A stretch of 64,000 bases of DNA from an uncultured Blautia sp. (lineage in GTDB: Bacteria; Bacillota; Clostridia; Lachnospirales; Lachnospiraceae). The notes below the pieces were generated by a model, which saw only the letters and a program-made list of their open reading frames with translations, did no database searches and was not told the origin of the DNA. This document shows, in pieces, positions 26,490 through 34,954 of this stretch (position 1 is the stretch's first letter; each line of letters opens with the position of its first letter). The stretch covers positions 62,001 through 126,000 of the forward strand of contig CAMNTH010000006.1 of assembly GCA_946557785.1 (NCBI GenBank), written 5' to 3'. A program made the translations under genes and the position numbers.

Positions 26490-27974
26490 CTAAACCAGAT
26501 CATATTTCACCACATCCATATTAACGCTTCCATCCGCCAAAAACGAGATGCCATCTGCTGTCTGGTCCGTATACATCGTTGCCGTCATCACTTGTTCTCC
26601 ATCATTAATAAAGATTTCTGCGCTAAAACGATCCAGAATTAATCTCAGCTTAATTTGTCCATTCTTACTATTCACCAAACATCTTCTCTGATGAATAATT
26701 GCTTTTCGAGAGCCTGAAAACTTCCGATCAATCTTCACAATCGATTCATAAGGCCGGAAACTAATGGAAGTCTGATACTCTTTATCCTGTGCAAAGCGAA
26801 CTGCAAATTTCTGATAAATATGCTCTCCATCCGCCGGACGAATAACCAGTTCCAGATCTGCTCTGCGTCCCTTCACGCCCTCCAGCCGAATAATCCCTGA
26901 AAATGAAACATTTTCATGAACCACCTTATTCTGCCGCATATTCTCAAGTTCCCGGATTGGCTGCTGAAAAAGTCTTCCGTTTTTAATGGACAGTTCTCTT
27001 GGAATACTCATTTGTCCATACCATGGCTGCTCCGGCATACGAAGACTGCAGGTATCCCAGTTTTGCATCCAGCCGATCATAATTCTTCGTCCATCTGGTG
27101 CAAGTACAGTCTGAGGTGCATAAAAATCAATGCCATAATCAATTGCCTGATCCTGTTTTTCTGTAAAAGTATCTGTTTCCTCGTCAAAATCCCCGATCAG
27201 ACACAAGGTTCCATTTCCATTATGATATTCAAACCCTTTAGGAAGCATATCCTGCGGGCTGGTAAGCAATACCCACCTGCCATCCAGTTCAAAAAAATCC
27301 GGGCATTCCCACATCTTACCAAAGCGGTCACGATTGGAGATAAGAATCTTTTCAAATTCCCAATGCAGCGCATCCTGGCTTGCAAACAGCAGGATCTGTC
27401 CGCTTCCGTCTGCCGGTCTGCTTCCTACAATGCAGCGGTAAGACCCATCTGCTTTTCTCCATATTTTCGGATCACGAAAATCCTGCCTGCTGCTTCCCTC
27501 TGGCAGATCCTTTGCATCCAACACCGGATTTTGCGGATATTTCTCATAGTCCAGCCCATCTCCTATGGCCAGGCACTGTGTTTGAAGTTCAGTAACTCCT
27601 CCATTTTCGTGAGGCATTTTTAAAACGCCTGTGTACATAAGAAGCTGTCTTCCATCCGGAAGCTCTATGGCGCTTCCGGAGAAACATCCGTCTCTGTCGT
27701 GTACATCATCCGGCGCCAAAGCAGCCGGCAAATACGTCCAGTGCAAAAGATCACTGCTTACTGCATGGCCCCAATGCATGGGACCCCAGTAAGAATTATA
27801 AGGATGATACTGATAAAACATATGGTATTGTCCCTGGTAATAAGAAAAACCATTGGGATCATTCAACCAGCCTGTACGTGCGGATAAATGAAAGGCCGGT
27901 CGATTTTCTTTTTTAATCATTTTTTCGGAAGCCTCTTCATATTTGCGTGCTTCACGTAAAGTCTGGCTTGTCAT
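26490..27974 (-). CDS. GH32 beta-fructosidase / sucrose(-6-phosphate) hydrolase
   Basis: 494 residues without a signal peptide, so cytoplasmic. The five-bladed propeller motifs are present: WLNDPNG (nucleophile Asp39), FRDPKIW (transition-state stabiliser) and WECPDFF (acid/base Glu), followed by a C-terminal beta-sandwich. It cleaves terminal beta-fructose from sucrose or short fructans. The partner transporter is an ABC system, not a PTS, so a non-phosphorylated sucrose or fructo-oligosaccharide is the more likely substrate. AGGAG precedes the ATG. It is the last gene of the operon 31069-26490 and its repressor is the divergent LacI protein. Confidence 0.92.
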   Translation of the reverse strand: MTSQTLREARKYEEASEKMIKKENRPAFHLSARTGWLNDPNGFSYYQGQYHMFYQYHPYNSYWGPMHWGHAVSSDLLHWTYLPAALAPDDVHDRDGCFSGSAIELPDGRQLLMYTGVLKMPHENGGVTELQTQCLAIGDGLDYEKYPQNPVLDAKDLPEGSSRQDFRDPKIWRKADGSYRCIVGSRPADGSGQILLFASQDALHWEFEKILISNRDRFGKMWECPDFFELDGRWVLLTSPQDMLPKGFEYHNGNGTLCLIGDFDEETDTFTEKQDQAIDYGIDFYAPQTVLAPDGRRIMIGWMQNWDTCSLRMPEQPWYGQMSIPRELSIKNGRLFQQPIRELENMRQNKVVHENVSFSGIIRLEGVKGRRADLELVIRPADGEHIYQKFAVRFAQDKEYQTSISFRPYESIVKIDRKFSGSRKAIIHQRRCLVNSKNGQIKLRLILDRFSAEIFINDGEQVMTATMYTDQTADGISFLADGSVNMDVVKYDLV

Positions 27975-28014
27975 TGTATAATTCTCCTAACTAGCTTCTG
28001 CTCTATCTTTTGTA

Positions 28015-28860
28015 TTAATTTTTCGCTCCGGTAGATGCAATACCTGCTACATAATATTTCTGAAGACTTAAGAAAATGATCAGGATCGGGATTGTGACCA
28101 TCGTCAAACCTGCCATTACATTGCCATAATTTACAGGCTGAATACTAAACAGTGCGCTTAATGCCATCTGGATCGTCTGTTTGGAGGTATCAGAAATTAC
28201 CATAACCGGCCATACGAAATCATTCCAGTACGCAATAAACACCAGGATTCCAACTGTTGCATACACAGGTTTGGCTAAAGGAACAATCAGCTGGAAGAAA
28301 GTTCGAAGGGCACTGGCACCATCCAGTTTTGCAGCCTCCTCAATGCTTTCCGGAATTCCCATAAAATTCTGTCTGAACAGAAAGATATACATAGGGCTTG
28401 CCAAAGCCGGCAGAATCAACGCCAGATAGGAGTTGGAAAGTCCAAGCTTATAAATAATTGAAAACTGCGGCAGCATAACTGTCTGTGCAGGAATGATCAT
28501 AACTGCTAAAATCACAGAAAAGATCAAATTCTTCATTGGAAATTTAATTCTTGCAAATGCGTAGCCTGCCATGGAATTAATCACCAGTCCAAGTGCGATA
28601 ATTGCAATGATATAGGTAAAAGAATTGCCCATTGCCCGAAACAGCGGAAGTCTGCCTGCCACCTCTTTATAATTAAAAAACACATCTGATTTAAAAGCAG
28701 GAACAAAAGCTTTCAGACTTGTAATATCGGTAAAAATCATGACGTCATCCTTAAAAGAAGAAACAACCATCCAAATCAGCGGAAACATAAAAACCAGGGC
28801 AATTACAGTCATGGTAATATATGTAATTATTTTTTTTGATAAAGACATTTTTCTTTCCAT
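28015..28860 (-). CDS. Carbohydrate ABC transporter permease (MalG type), GH32 operon
   Basis: 281 residues with six membrane segments and the EAA loop EEAAKLDGASALRTFFQL. It starts behind GGGAGG and ends in the usual small-residue tail (STGAKN). It pairs with the MalF-type product of the next gene upstream (15-bp gap) to import the substrate of the downstream GH32 enzyme, probably a fructo-oligosaccharide or sucrose. No ATPase is encoded nearby. Confidence 0.92.
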   Translation of the reverse strand: MERKMSLSKKIITYITMTVIALVFMFPLIWMVVSSFKDDVMIFTDITSLKAFVPAFKSDVFFNYKEVAGRLPLFRAMGNSFTYIIAIIALGLVINSMAGYAFARIKFPMKNLIFSVILAVMIIPAQTVMLPQFSIIYKLGLSNSYLALILPALASPMYIFLFRQNFMGIPESIEEAAKLDGASALRTFFQLIVPLAKPVYATVGILVFIAYWNDFVWPVMVISDTSKQTIQMALSALFSIQPVNYGNVMAGLTMVTIPILIIFLSLQKYYVAGIASTGAKN

Positions 28861-28875
28861 TTTTCTGTTTCCTCC

Positions 28876-29775
28876 CTAGTCTTCATTGCTCTTACTGGTA
28901 ATCTTATTCTGAATCAAAGTCAAAATAAGTACAAGAAGGGTAAATATCAATGCCATAGCAGATCCATAACCCATCTTATTATATTTAAAACCAGTCTGAT
29001 AAATTTCATATACAATCGTCATTGTAGAGTTTTGAGGGCCGCCGCCTGTCATCATCATAGGCTGAATAATCAGCTGGAATGCACTTACCACAATATTAAG
29101 AGAAACAAACACGCTGATATTCTTCAGTCCCGGTATGGTAATGTGCCAGAACTGGTGCCATTTCCTAGCACCATCCACTGCAGCAGCTTCATAAAGGTAC
29201 GCTGGAATATCCTGCAGCCCGGAAAGGAAGATCATCATCTGAAATCCACAGCCCTGCCATGCAGAAAGGATTACGATGCACACCATTGCCGTAGATGGAT
29301 CGTTCAAAAACTTAAAGGGGCCAATTCCCAGACTTCCTAAAAGGGAATTTAAAAGACCGTTGTTTGGATTATAAATATAAGTCCATAAAATAGAAACCAC
29401 AACCAAAGACAAAACGGTAGGTGCAAAAAACGCCAGTCTGTATATGGAAATTCCTTTTAGTTTCCGATTGATCAGCAAAGCCAGGCCCAATCCTAAGCAT
29501 ACCTGGAGGGGTACTACCAAAATAACAAATACAAATGTATTAATGATACTCTTCAAAAATACAGTATCCTTTGTCAGGCGCAGGAAATTGGCAACTCCCA
29601 CAAACTGCATTTTATCCGGCTTCAAAATGTTGTAATTGGTAAAACTATAACCTACGGTAAGTAAAAATGGTATAAACAGGAATACGAATAAGAGAAGCAC
29701 TGCCGGGGCAATAAATGCCAGCCCCGTCCAGTTTTCTTTTGTCATTTTTTTCTTTCTCTTTGCTGCTGTACTCAT
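28876..29775 (-). CDS. Carbohydrate ABC transporter permease (MalF type), GH32 operon
   Basis: 299 residues. A basic N-terminus (KRKKKMTKENW) precedes the first helix; later come NYNILKPDKMQFVG, and the EAA loop YEAAAVDGARKWHQFWHI. TAGGAGGG lies before the ATG, 22 bp behind the binding-protein stop. Unlike three other operons in the window, there is no hairpin between the binding protein and this gene. Confidence 0.92.
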   Translation of the reverse strand: MSTAAKRKKKMTKENWTGLAFIAPAVLLLFVFLFIPFLLTVGYSFTNYNILKPDKMQFVGVANFLRLTKDTVFLKSIINTFVFVILVVPLQVCLGLGLALLINRKLKGISIYRLAFFAPTVLSLVVVSILWTYIYNPNNGLLNSLLGSLGIGPFKFLNDPSTAMVCIVILSAWQGCGFQMMIFLSGLQDIPAYLYEAAAVDGARKWHQFWHITIPGLKNISVFVSLNIVVSAFQLIIQPMMMTGGGPQNSTMTIVYEIYQTGFKYNKMGYGSAMALIFTLLVLILTLIQNKITSKSNED

Positions 29776-29797
29776 TCAGCAAGCCCTCCTACTTCAA

Positions 29798-31069
29798 TTA
29801 ATAAATATCAGCCTGGAAATTATACTGCTCTACTGCCTGCTCCAATGCTTCTTCCACATCCATGCCTGTTAAAATGTTCTGCAGAGTTGTTGCAAACTGA
29901 TTGCTAAGAATTGCATAGTTAATGGATACTGGTCTTGCCTGGGCAGTATTCTGAAGCTGGTAGCTGAATACGCTTAAAGGCTCTTCCCCAAAGGCTTCAA
30001 TGGAATCAAAAGCTGTTGCTCTGGAAGGCGGCATCGCATTTGCCTGATACATTCTTGCGCTTGCGTCTGTGCTTGTCATGAACCGAAGAAGTTCTGCAGC
30101 GCCCTCTTTCTTCTCATCTGTGCAGTTGCTGCTCATTGCAAAAGTCCAGGAACCACATGCGGAAGCCGGTGTGGAATTTTCGTCATAAACAGGCATCGGC
30201 ATTAAGCCCCAGTTAATATCAAATTTTGCAAGGTTTCCTGGTTCCCAGGAGCCTGTAAGATCCATGGCTGCATTGCCAAGCTCGAAGCTGTTCTCTGCAG
30301 GTGTTGCACTTGCATAGCCATTGTCTGCCATTTCTTTGATCCAGTTAAATACATTCTTCACAGCATCTCCGTTCAGGAAGCCGTCTGCTGTTTCTCCATC
30401 CTCATCAATAACATTCGCACCTTGAGAATAGATTAATGGCAGAAAGAAGTAAATCACAGATTCATCTTTTGCATCCAAATGCATATTAATTCCAAAGCAG
30501 TCATCTGTAGTTAATTTCGCTGCCGCATCCTGAAGCTCCGCTAAGGTCCAGGGATCTTCTGCAGTTGCAGGAGTAATGCCTGCTGCTTCAAACATATCCT
30601 TATTGTAATAAAGTCCTACAGAGGAGTCCATGATTCCAAGGGTGTAAAGCTGATCTTCATAAGTTCCCTGCTGGATAATAGAAGGGTTAAAATCCGCAAG
30701 CTCTTCTTCTGTAAAATATTCATTAATCGGAACAATGGCTTCTGCATCTGCATACTGTGCAACTGTTACACCATCTACTGTAAATACATCCGGAAGCCCT
30801 CCGTTTGAAATTGCTGCGTTGATCTTATCATCATATCCGCCTGCATCTCCGCTTCTGGCAATCTGGGAAAGAGTTACATGATACTGTCCTTCATACTGTG
30901 TATTAAATTCTTCAGCAAGTGCTGCGTAAAGTTTACCTTCCTCTGATGCATCTGTTTCATGCACCCACATGGTCAGTTCTACAGGCTCTGCTGCTGATAC
31001 TGCTGCGGGCATTGTAAGCGTTGCCGCCATAGTCAAGGTCATCATAATACTCATCATTCTTTTTTTCAT
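29798..31069 (-). CDS. Extracellular sugar-binding protein, GH32 operon
   Basis: 423 residues from the ATG at 31069; an ATG 15 bp upstream forms part of the ribosome site GGAGG. The signal peptide ends PAAVSAAEPVEL, a signal peptidase I site with no lipobox cysteine. It is an SBP_bac_1 protein (LTMWVHETDASEEGK, then VFTVDGVTVAQYA, LYYNKDMFEAAG, SWEPGNLAKF). It is the first gene of the operon, transcribed from a promoter at 31154-31182 with LacI operators just downstream. It probably binds sucrose or fructo-oligosaccharides, judged only from the GH32 partner. Confidence 0.92.
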   Translation of the reverse strand: MKKRMMSIMMTLTMAATLTMPAAVSAAEPVELTMWVHETDASEEGKLYAALAEEFNTQYEGQYHVTLSQIARSGDAGGYDDKINAAISNGGLPDVFTVDGVTVAQYADAEAIVPINEYFTEEELADFNPSIIQQGTYEDQLYTLGIMDSSVGLYYNKDMFEAAGITPATAEDPWTLAELQDAAAKLTTDDCFGINMHLDAKDESVIYFFLPLIYSQGANVIDEDGETADGFLNGDAVKNVFNWIKEMADNGYASATPAENSFELGNAAMDLTGSWEPGNLAKFDINWGLMPMPVYDENSTPASACGSWTFAMSSNCTDEKKEGAAELLRFMTSTDASARMYQANAMPPSRATAFDSIEAFGEEPLSVFSYQLQNTAQARPVSINYAILSNQFATTLQNILTGMDVEEALEQAVEQYNFQADIY

Positions 31070-31115
31070 TTCACTTTCCTCCATGCTTTCTATTTTACTT
31101 TCAAGTAACTGTTTT

Positions 31116-31140
31116 GTAACCGGTAAAGTAACCGGTTACT
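31116..31140. promoter_or_regulatory. Double LacI operator downstream of the GH32-operon promoter
   Basis: A perfect palindrome AGTAACCGGTTACT (31127-31140) and a half-conserved copy GTAACCGGTAAA (31116-31127) lie side by side. They start about 7 bp beyond the predicted transcription start of the promoter at 31154-31182, so bound repressor would block elongation or initiation. Confidence 0.8.
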
Positions 31141-31153
31141 TTTCTGTAATTTC

Positions 31154-31182
31154 ACAATAACACTTTTTTTTAACACAGTCAA
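31154..31182 (-). promoter_or_regulatory. Promoter for the GH32 operon
   Basis: On the minus strand, TTGACT (31182-31177), a 17-bp gap and TATTGT (31159-31154), 85 bp before the binding-protein ATG. Confidence 0.75.
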
Positions 31183-31243
31183 TACACAAATTACTTTTCG
31201 TAAACAGTCACAAAAACAACCTCTCTTTTTTATTCATTAGTTA

Positions 31244-31268
31244 CATAACCGGTTACTTTACTGGTTAT
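31244..31268. promoter_or_regulatory. LacI operators overlapping the repressor's own promoter
   Basis: TAACCGGTTA (31246-31255) repeats the palindrome seen at 31127-31140, and a diverged copy, CTTTACTGGTTAT, follows at 31256-31268. They cover the -35 region of the lacI promoter, consistent with autorepression. Confidence 0.75.
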
Positions 31269-31285
31269 TTTATCTATGATATAAT
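31257..31285 (+). promoter_or_regulatory. Promoter for the lacI-type gene
   Basis: TTTACT (31257-31262), a 17-bp gap and a perfect TATAAT (31280-31285). The start point near 31292 favours the ATG at 31335 over the one at 31302. Confidence 0.7.
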
Positions 31286-31334
31286 AGGAACAGCCCTTAA
31301 TATGGAAAAGATTCCAAAAACAACGAGGTTTTTT

Positions 31335-32360
31335 ATGGAAAAGAAGAACGTAACCTTTGATGATATTGCCAAATACACCCACTTTTCAAAAACTACCATT
31401 TCCCGGTATTTCAATAATCCTGATTCTCTTACTATAAAAAATCAGCAGATTATTGCAGAAGCCTTGGAAGCATTAAATTACAAAGAAAATAAAGTTGCCC
31501 GTATTCTTGCCAATGGCAAAACAGAATTTGTAGGGATCATCATCCCCAATCTTTACCTGCACTATTATTCTGAAATGCTGAATCAGATCCTGTCTACCTA
31601 TGAAACATACGGCTATAAGTTTCTGGTTTTTACAGGAAACGGGAAGAAAGACATTGAACGCAAATATATTCAGGAATTATTGGCTTATAAAATTGAAGGA
31701 ATGATCGTTTTAAGCCACACCATCTCTTCCCAGGAGCTGGCTTCCTATAATCTTCCTATTGTAACAATTGAGCGCGAAGATGAATACGTATGCAGCGTAA
31801 ATACCGACAACTATATGGGGGGCGTTCAGGCCACCAGCCTTCTGGCCAAAAGCGGCTGTGATGTTTTGATTCATATCAATTCAGAAGTTCCGGAAAATAC
31901 CCCTACCTATGGAAGAATCAAAGGTTTTCAGGATATCTGCCGTGAAAAACAGATTCCCCATGAGTTGTTTCTCGGAAATACAGGTGATACCTATGAAGAA
32001 AGCCTGCAGTGTATTTCCCAGCTTCTTGAAATTATTGAAAAAAAATATCCTAATCAAAAAAAAGGAATCTTTATGTCTAATGATACTTTTGCAAATATGC
32101 TGCTGAATCTTCTGCTGCAAAAGTACGGAAGATTACCCGATGATTATCAGATTATGGGGTTCGATGGTTCCCCCGCTTCCAGAGAAGCCGTGATTCCTAT
32201 CAGCACTGTAGGACAGCAAATAGACGTTATTGCAAAAGAAGCTATGGAACTCCTTGTTATGCAGATGAGCGAGCGCAAAAAAAGGCGCCCCGTTCCGTTA
32301 GGGGCACCTGTCCATAAAACTATTACACCTATTCTGATCCGCCGCCAGACTACTATATAA
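31335..32360 (+). CDS. LacI-family repressor of the GH32 operon
   Basis: 341 residues from the ATG at 31335, preferred because ACGAGG lies upstream, the helix-turn-helix then begins at once as in other LacI proteins (VTFDDIAKYTHFSKTTISRYFN), and the promoter would leave only about 10 nt of leader for the ATG at 31302. The hinge helix (KVARILANGKTEFVGIIIPN) and a periplasmic-binding-like effector domain follow. The protein is divergent from the GH32 operon and surrounded by four copies of an AACCGGTT-centred operator, so it very likely represses both itself and the operon. The inducer is inferred to be a fructose-containing sugar. Confidence 0.9.
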   Translation: MEKKNVTFDDIAKYTHFSKTTISRYFNNPDSLTIKNQQIIAEALEALNYKENKVARILANGKTEFVGIIIPNLYLHYYSEMLNQILSTYETYGYKFLVFTGNGKKDIERKYIQELLAYKIEGMIVLSHTISSQELASYNLPIVTIEREDEYVCSVNTDNYMGGVQATSLLAKSGCDVLIHINSEVPENTPTYGRIKGFQDICREKQIPHELFLGNTGDTYEESLQCISQLLEIIEKKYPNQKKGIFMSNDTFANMLLNLLLQKYGRLPDDYQIMGFDGSPASREAVIPISTVGQQIDVIAKEAMELLVMQMSERKKRRPVPLGAPVHKTITPILIRRQTTI

Positions 32361-32377
32361 GCTTTCAGCAATATACC

Positions 32378-32410
32378 GGGGCTTCCTGTTTGGGAAGTCT
32401 CCTATTTTTT
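32378..32410 (+). terminator. Terminator of the lacI-type gene
   Basis: GGGGCTTCC pairs with GGAAGTCTC (with G-T pairs), followed by a T-rich run, 18 bp behind the stop codon. Confidence 0.7.
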
Positions 32411-32482
32411 ATTTTACTGTTACGATCACCTGAGCTTATCTGCATTATTCATTGCTTTACTTTCCTCGGCATAGCATGTGGA

Positions 32483-33031
32483 TTATTCCAGAGTTTTCAC
32501 AACATTTATCATCGGCTCCAATGCAGCACGATCCGTAAAATCAACCTGCTTCCCATACGTATCCAGAAGCTGCCTGTCCTCACTGGTTAATTCCGACGGA
32601 TCCTTTTTCAAAAGCATCCTTCGAAGCATGAACATCATTGCTTTATGCACAAAGCTTAAACCTGAATAAGCAATCCCCCCTCTTAAATGAAAAATTTTAA
32701 CAGAATCCATTATTTCAGCAGAAAGTACTTTTCCCAATCCCCGGCGGATATGGGTAACATTATTCGGATCATCCGGGTTTGCCAGCCCACAGGTAAAAAG
32801 AATTACTTCTTTCTCCGACAGGATCTCCCAGTTTTTCGTAAGAAGACTGATTCCGCTTACACCTCCGGCATATAAACCGCCTCCATAAATAATCACATCA
32901 TACGCCTTTAAATCCTTGGGCTTAAAGTTTCTCTTTTCAAAAACCGGACAGGAAAGTTCTTCTGCAAGCCACCTGGCATAGCATCTTGTGGAACCGTATT
33001 TTGACTCAAATATTACAACCTTCTTTTTCAT
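32483..33031 (-). CDS. Flavodoxin-domain protein (HemG/Flavodoxin_5-like)
   Basis: 182 residues with the flavin-phosphate loop ESKYGSTRCYARWLAEEL at the N-terminus, followed by YDVIIYGGGLYAGGVSGI and LFTCGLANPDDPNNV, as in short flavodoxins of the HemG-like group. The C-terminus is helical and basic (FMLRRMLLKKDPSELT). It probably binds FMN in the cytoplasm and carries electrons; the partner is unknown. It is divergent from a TetR-type gene, a common pairing in Clostridia in which the regulator controls the flavodoxin. Here that regulator looks damaged. Confidence 0.82.
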   Translation of the reverse strand: MKKKVVIFESKYGSTRCYARWLAEELSCPVFEKRNFKPKDLKAYDVIIYGGGLYAGGVSGISLLTKNWEILSEKEVILFTCGLANPDDPNNVTHIRRGLGKVLSAEIMDSVKIFHLRGGIAYSGLSFVHKAMMFMLRRMLLKKDPSELTSEDRQLLDTYGKQVDFTDRAALEPMINVVKTLE

Positions 33032-33184
33032 TTAATTCCCTCCTATAAAATGTCCCACTTGTGTCTTTTTTACTTTTATATTATACTGAGGAAAGCAAGA
33101 AATCAAGATATCAAACAAAAGTGCTACAAACAGCAGAATCTGCGACATTTTATTATTTTAGAAATCGGAGGAAATAGTAAATAT

Positions 33185-33661
33185 ATGGATGGACATCAAA
33201 GACAGCGGGAACAATCCGGACGGATGATAGAAGAAGCCTTATTTACTCTCATGGAAGAAAAAAATTTTAATCAAATTACTGTTTCCGAAATTGTAGCACG
33301 GGCAGATATCGCCCGAAGAACCTTCTACAGACTATATAAAAATAAAGAGGACGTACTTCATGGCTTTTTCTGTTTCTGGTACTCCTGCAAAAATATCCTG
33401 CTGCTTTTATACAAGTGCAGCCTGGAAGAATTATTATATTATGAAATCCGGCAGACTTCTGTGGAAATCGTAAAAAACCGTATGGGATCCAACCAAAACA
33501 AAGACAACCAGAACACCATATATCTGGCATACTATTCCACAGGCGGCTTCCTTATGCTCCTGGGCCTTTTCAATAATGATCGGTGTAACTGTCTGCATAA
33601 ATCCGGTCTTGTCTTCTACAACCTTCCAGTTATCTCCGTCTTTCTCTGCCACTTCCAATGA
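33185..33661 (+). pseudogene. Truncated TetR-family regulator
   Basis: The ATG at 33185 follows GGAGG. The N-terminal helix-turn-helix is intact (MIEEALFTLMEEKNFNQITVSEIVARADIARRTFYRLYKNKEDVL, shown here as seen across about residues 14-58). After that the ligand domain appears shortened in frame by about 30 residues compared with relatives, and TetR-like text ends at about 33570 (YYSTGGFLMLLG). Downstream the frame reads the reverse complement of another relic until a stop at 33661. It is probably non-functional or altered. It sits at one end of the decayed segment that lies between the flavodoxin gene and spmA. Confidence 0.6.
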
Positions 33662-33785
33662 GATTTCCGGCTGCATCGTACGCCACTGCTGTAATTTCTC
33701 CATCTTCATAAACCAGGCGGAATACTGTCCGACAGTTTTTCTTAGGCATCTGCCGTTTGCCTTTGCTCCTTCCATTTACAAATTC
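33648..33785 (-). pseudogene. Relic of a GH2 beta-galactosidase (DUF4982-type domain)
   Basis: In one minus-strand frame about 46 residues read as the typical segment of GH2 enzymes: FVNGRSKGK near the start and then VYEDGEITAVAYDAAGN near the end, where the usual pattern is a strand with NGKSLGK followed by PGELKAVAYD. An in-frame stop lies four codons upstream of the segment and another stop soon after it. It is a short internal fragment without start, active site or terminus. Confidence 0.6.
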
Positions 33786-33810
33786 GCATCCATTCTAATT
33801 ACAGATCCTT

Positions 33811-34149
33811 CTACATTTCTTTATGCACAGCCGTTTCTTTTTCTTCCTCCTTGATCTCCCAATGGATCAGGAAGGTCAGCGCAGCGCGAAGGGCAATAAT
33901 TCCGGCCACAATGGCAATCTCGCTCCATTCCCGCACTACCACTGTACGCAATATTTCACTTCCGATCTTAAATTCCAGTCCCATAGCAAGTCCCTTGCCA
34001 AGATAGATCCTGGTATCCGGCTGTTTTGTTACATATTTATAAAAGCTTACCAGACTTGTCCAAATAATCACTCCTACACCGATAAACTCGAAAATCAATA
34101 TACCTATTTCTACAATATACTGCAGCAAAACCTCAAGAATACCAATCAT
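33811..34149 (-). CDS. DUF1622 membrane protein
   Basis: 112 residues with about three membrane helices, matching the DUF1622 family in length and pattern (IVEIGILIFEFIGVGVIIWTS, then the conserved YLGKGLAMGLEFKIGSEILRT segment and an acidic tail). The function of the family is unknown; it is an inner-membrane protein. GAGGAG precedes the ATG, which overlaps the stop of the broken ATPase frame upstream. It is the only clearly intact gene in the relic-rich stretch 33.2-34.95 kb. Confidence 0.8.
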   Translation of the reverse strand: MIGILEVLLQYIVEIGILIFEFIGVGVIIWTSLVSFYKYVTKQPDTRIYLGKGLAMGLEFKIGSEILRTVVVREWSEIAIVAGIIALRAALTFLIHWEIKEEEKETAVHKEM

Positions 34150-34500
34150 ATTTCAATCTCCTCAAGAGAAGGAATATCCTCCGTAAAAATCTCTTTTCCA
34201 AGTTCGTTAATAGTTGTTTTACCTGCTTCCTTAAGTTCTGTTTCATCCACCAGGATCACCCATCCATGATACCCCATCTGTGTAAATAAATGGCTCATAA
34301 AGAAAAAATAATCACGGCAGTGCTTCGTTTTGGTAAAGTTTACATTACATTTTACAGGCTGGCTGAAAATACGGCGGTAAGTCTTCTTCAGCGGAGCATT
34401 CTCAATGAAATCCCCCTCCATATCCGCCTGAAGTAAAAACTACTGTCAATATCGTCAATCAGCTGGCGAATACTTTCATAAGTATCTTCCCGCTCCATCT
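34146..34500 (-). pseudogene. Relic of a P-loop ATPase (DUF2791 / BREX-type ATP-binding family)
   Basis: A fragment with GWVILVDETEL looks like a Walker B strand, preceded by LKKTYRRIF and VNFTKTKHCRDYFFF. A second fragment just upstream (TYESIRQLIDDIDSSFY, near 34440-34500) is in another frame and would join it after a frameshift near 34435. No Walker A remains, and after DETEL the frame runs into unrelated text ending PSLEEIEI. The pattern recalls DUF2791-type ATP-binding proteins, some of which belong to BREX defence loci. The family call is from memory and moderate; that the gene is broken is clear. Confidence 0.5.
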
Positions 34501-34648
34501 TTGTATAATGGATTGGTTCTGCAGTAAGGCCAGCCCATCCTTTAATGACTGTACTTTACGAAAAGTATATCTAAAAAAGAAAGTTTTTTCAATAGATTGT
34601 TTTGAAACTGGAATATCTTTTTGATACAAAAGAATTTAAAAATCCGCC

Positions 34649-34954
34649 TTATGATAAAGCAGCACAGATATCATTAACAGAATGCAGCTTGCAGGAACAA
34701 GAGCAGAAATTCATTGTCTTCCCAGCTTTATAATTTAATGCAAAAAGATATCGCTTTCCCGCCTTTTCCCGCATAACCAACTGTATCTCCTTCGGAGCCT
34801 CTATAAGCTCTGAAAACGGTTCAAGGACTCCCACATAAGAAAGAAGCTGCTTGATATTTTCTCTTGTAAATGTACTTCCAAAATGAATCACACGTCCTTT
34901 TCCAACCTGATCCGTCCTCTTTTCGTCAATGAGGGATGGCTGCGCATAAAAGCC
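34649..34954 (-). pseudogene. Relic of the C-terminus of a GH42 beta-galactosidase
   Basis: An open frame begins right behind the spmA stop and reads as the end of a GH42 enzyme: GKGRVIHFGSTFTREN, then VLEPFSELIEAPKEIQLVMREK and RYLFALNYKA. The normal ending is lost after LNYKA, and no start or catalytic domain is present. The stretch from 34501 to 34648 behind it holds nothing I can recognise. The breakpoint lies immediately at the end of spmA. Confidence 0.7.

Noticed and set aside
33434-33775. Minus-strand frame of 113 codons as an intact gene
   Set aside because: It crosses the end of the TetR relic and the GH2 relic, which reads in another frame; it has no ribosome site.
26277-34954. 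Mobile element carrying the sugar island
   Set aside because: No integrase, transposase, terminal repeats or target duplication was seen at either end.
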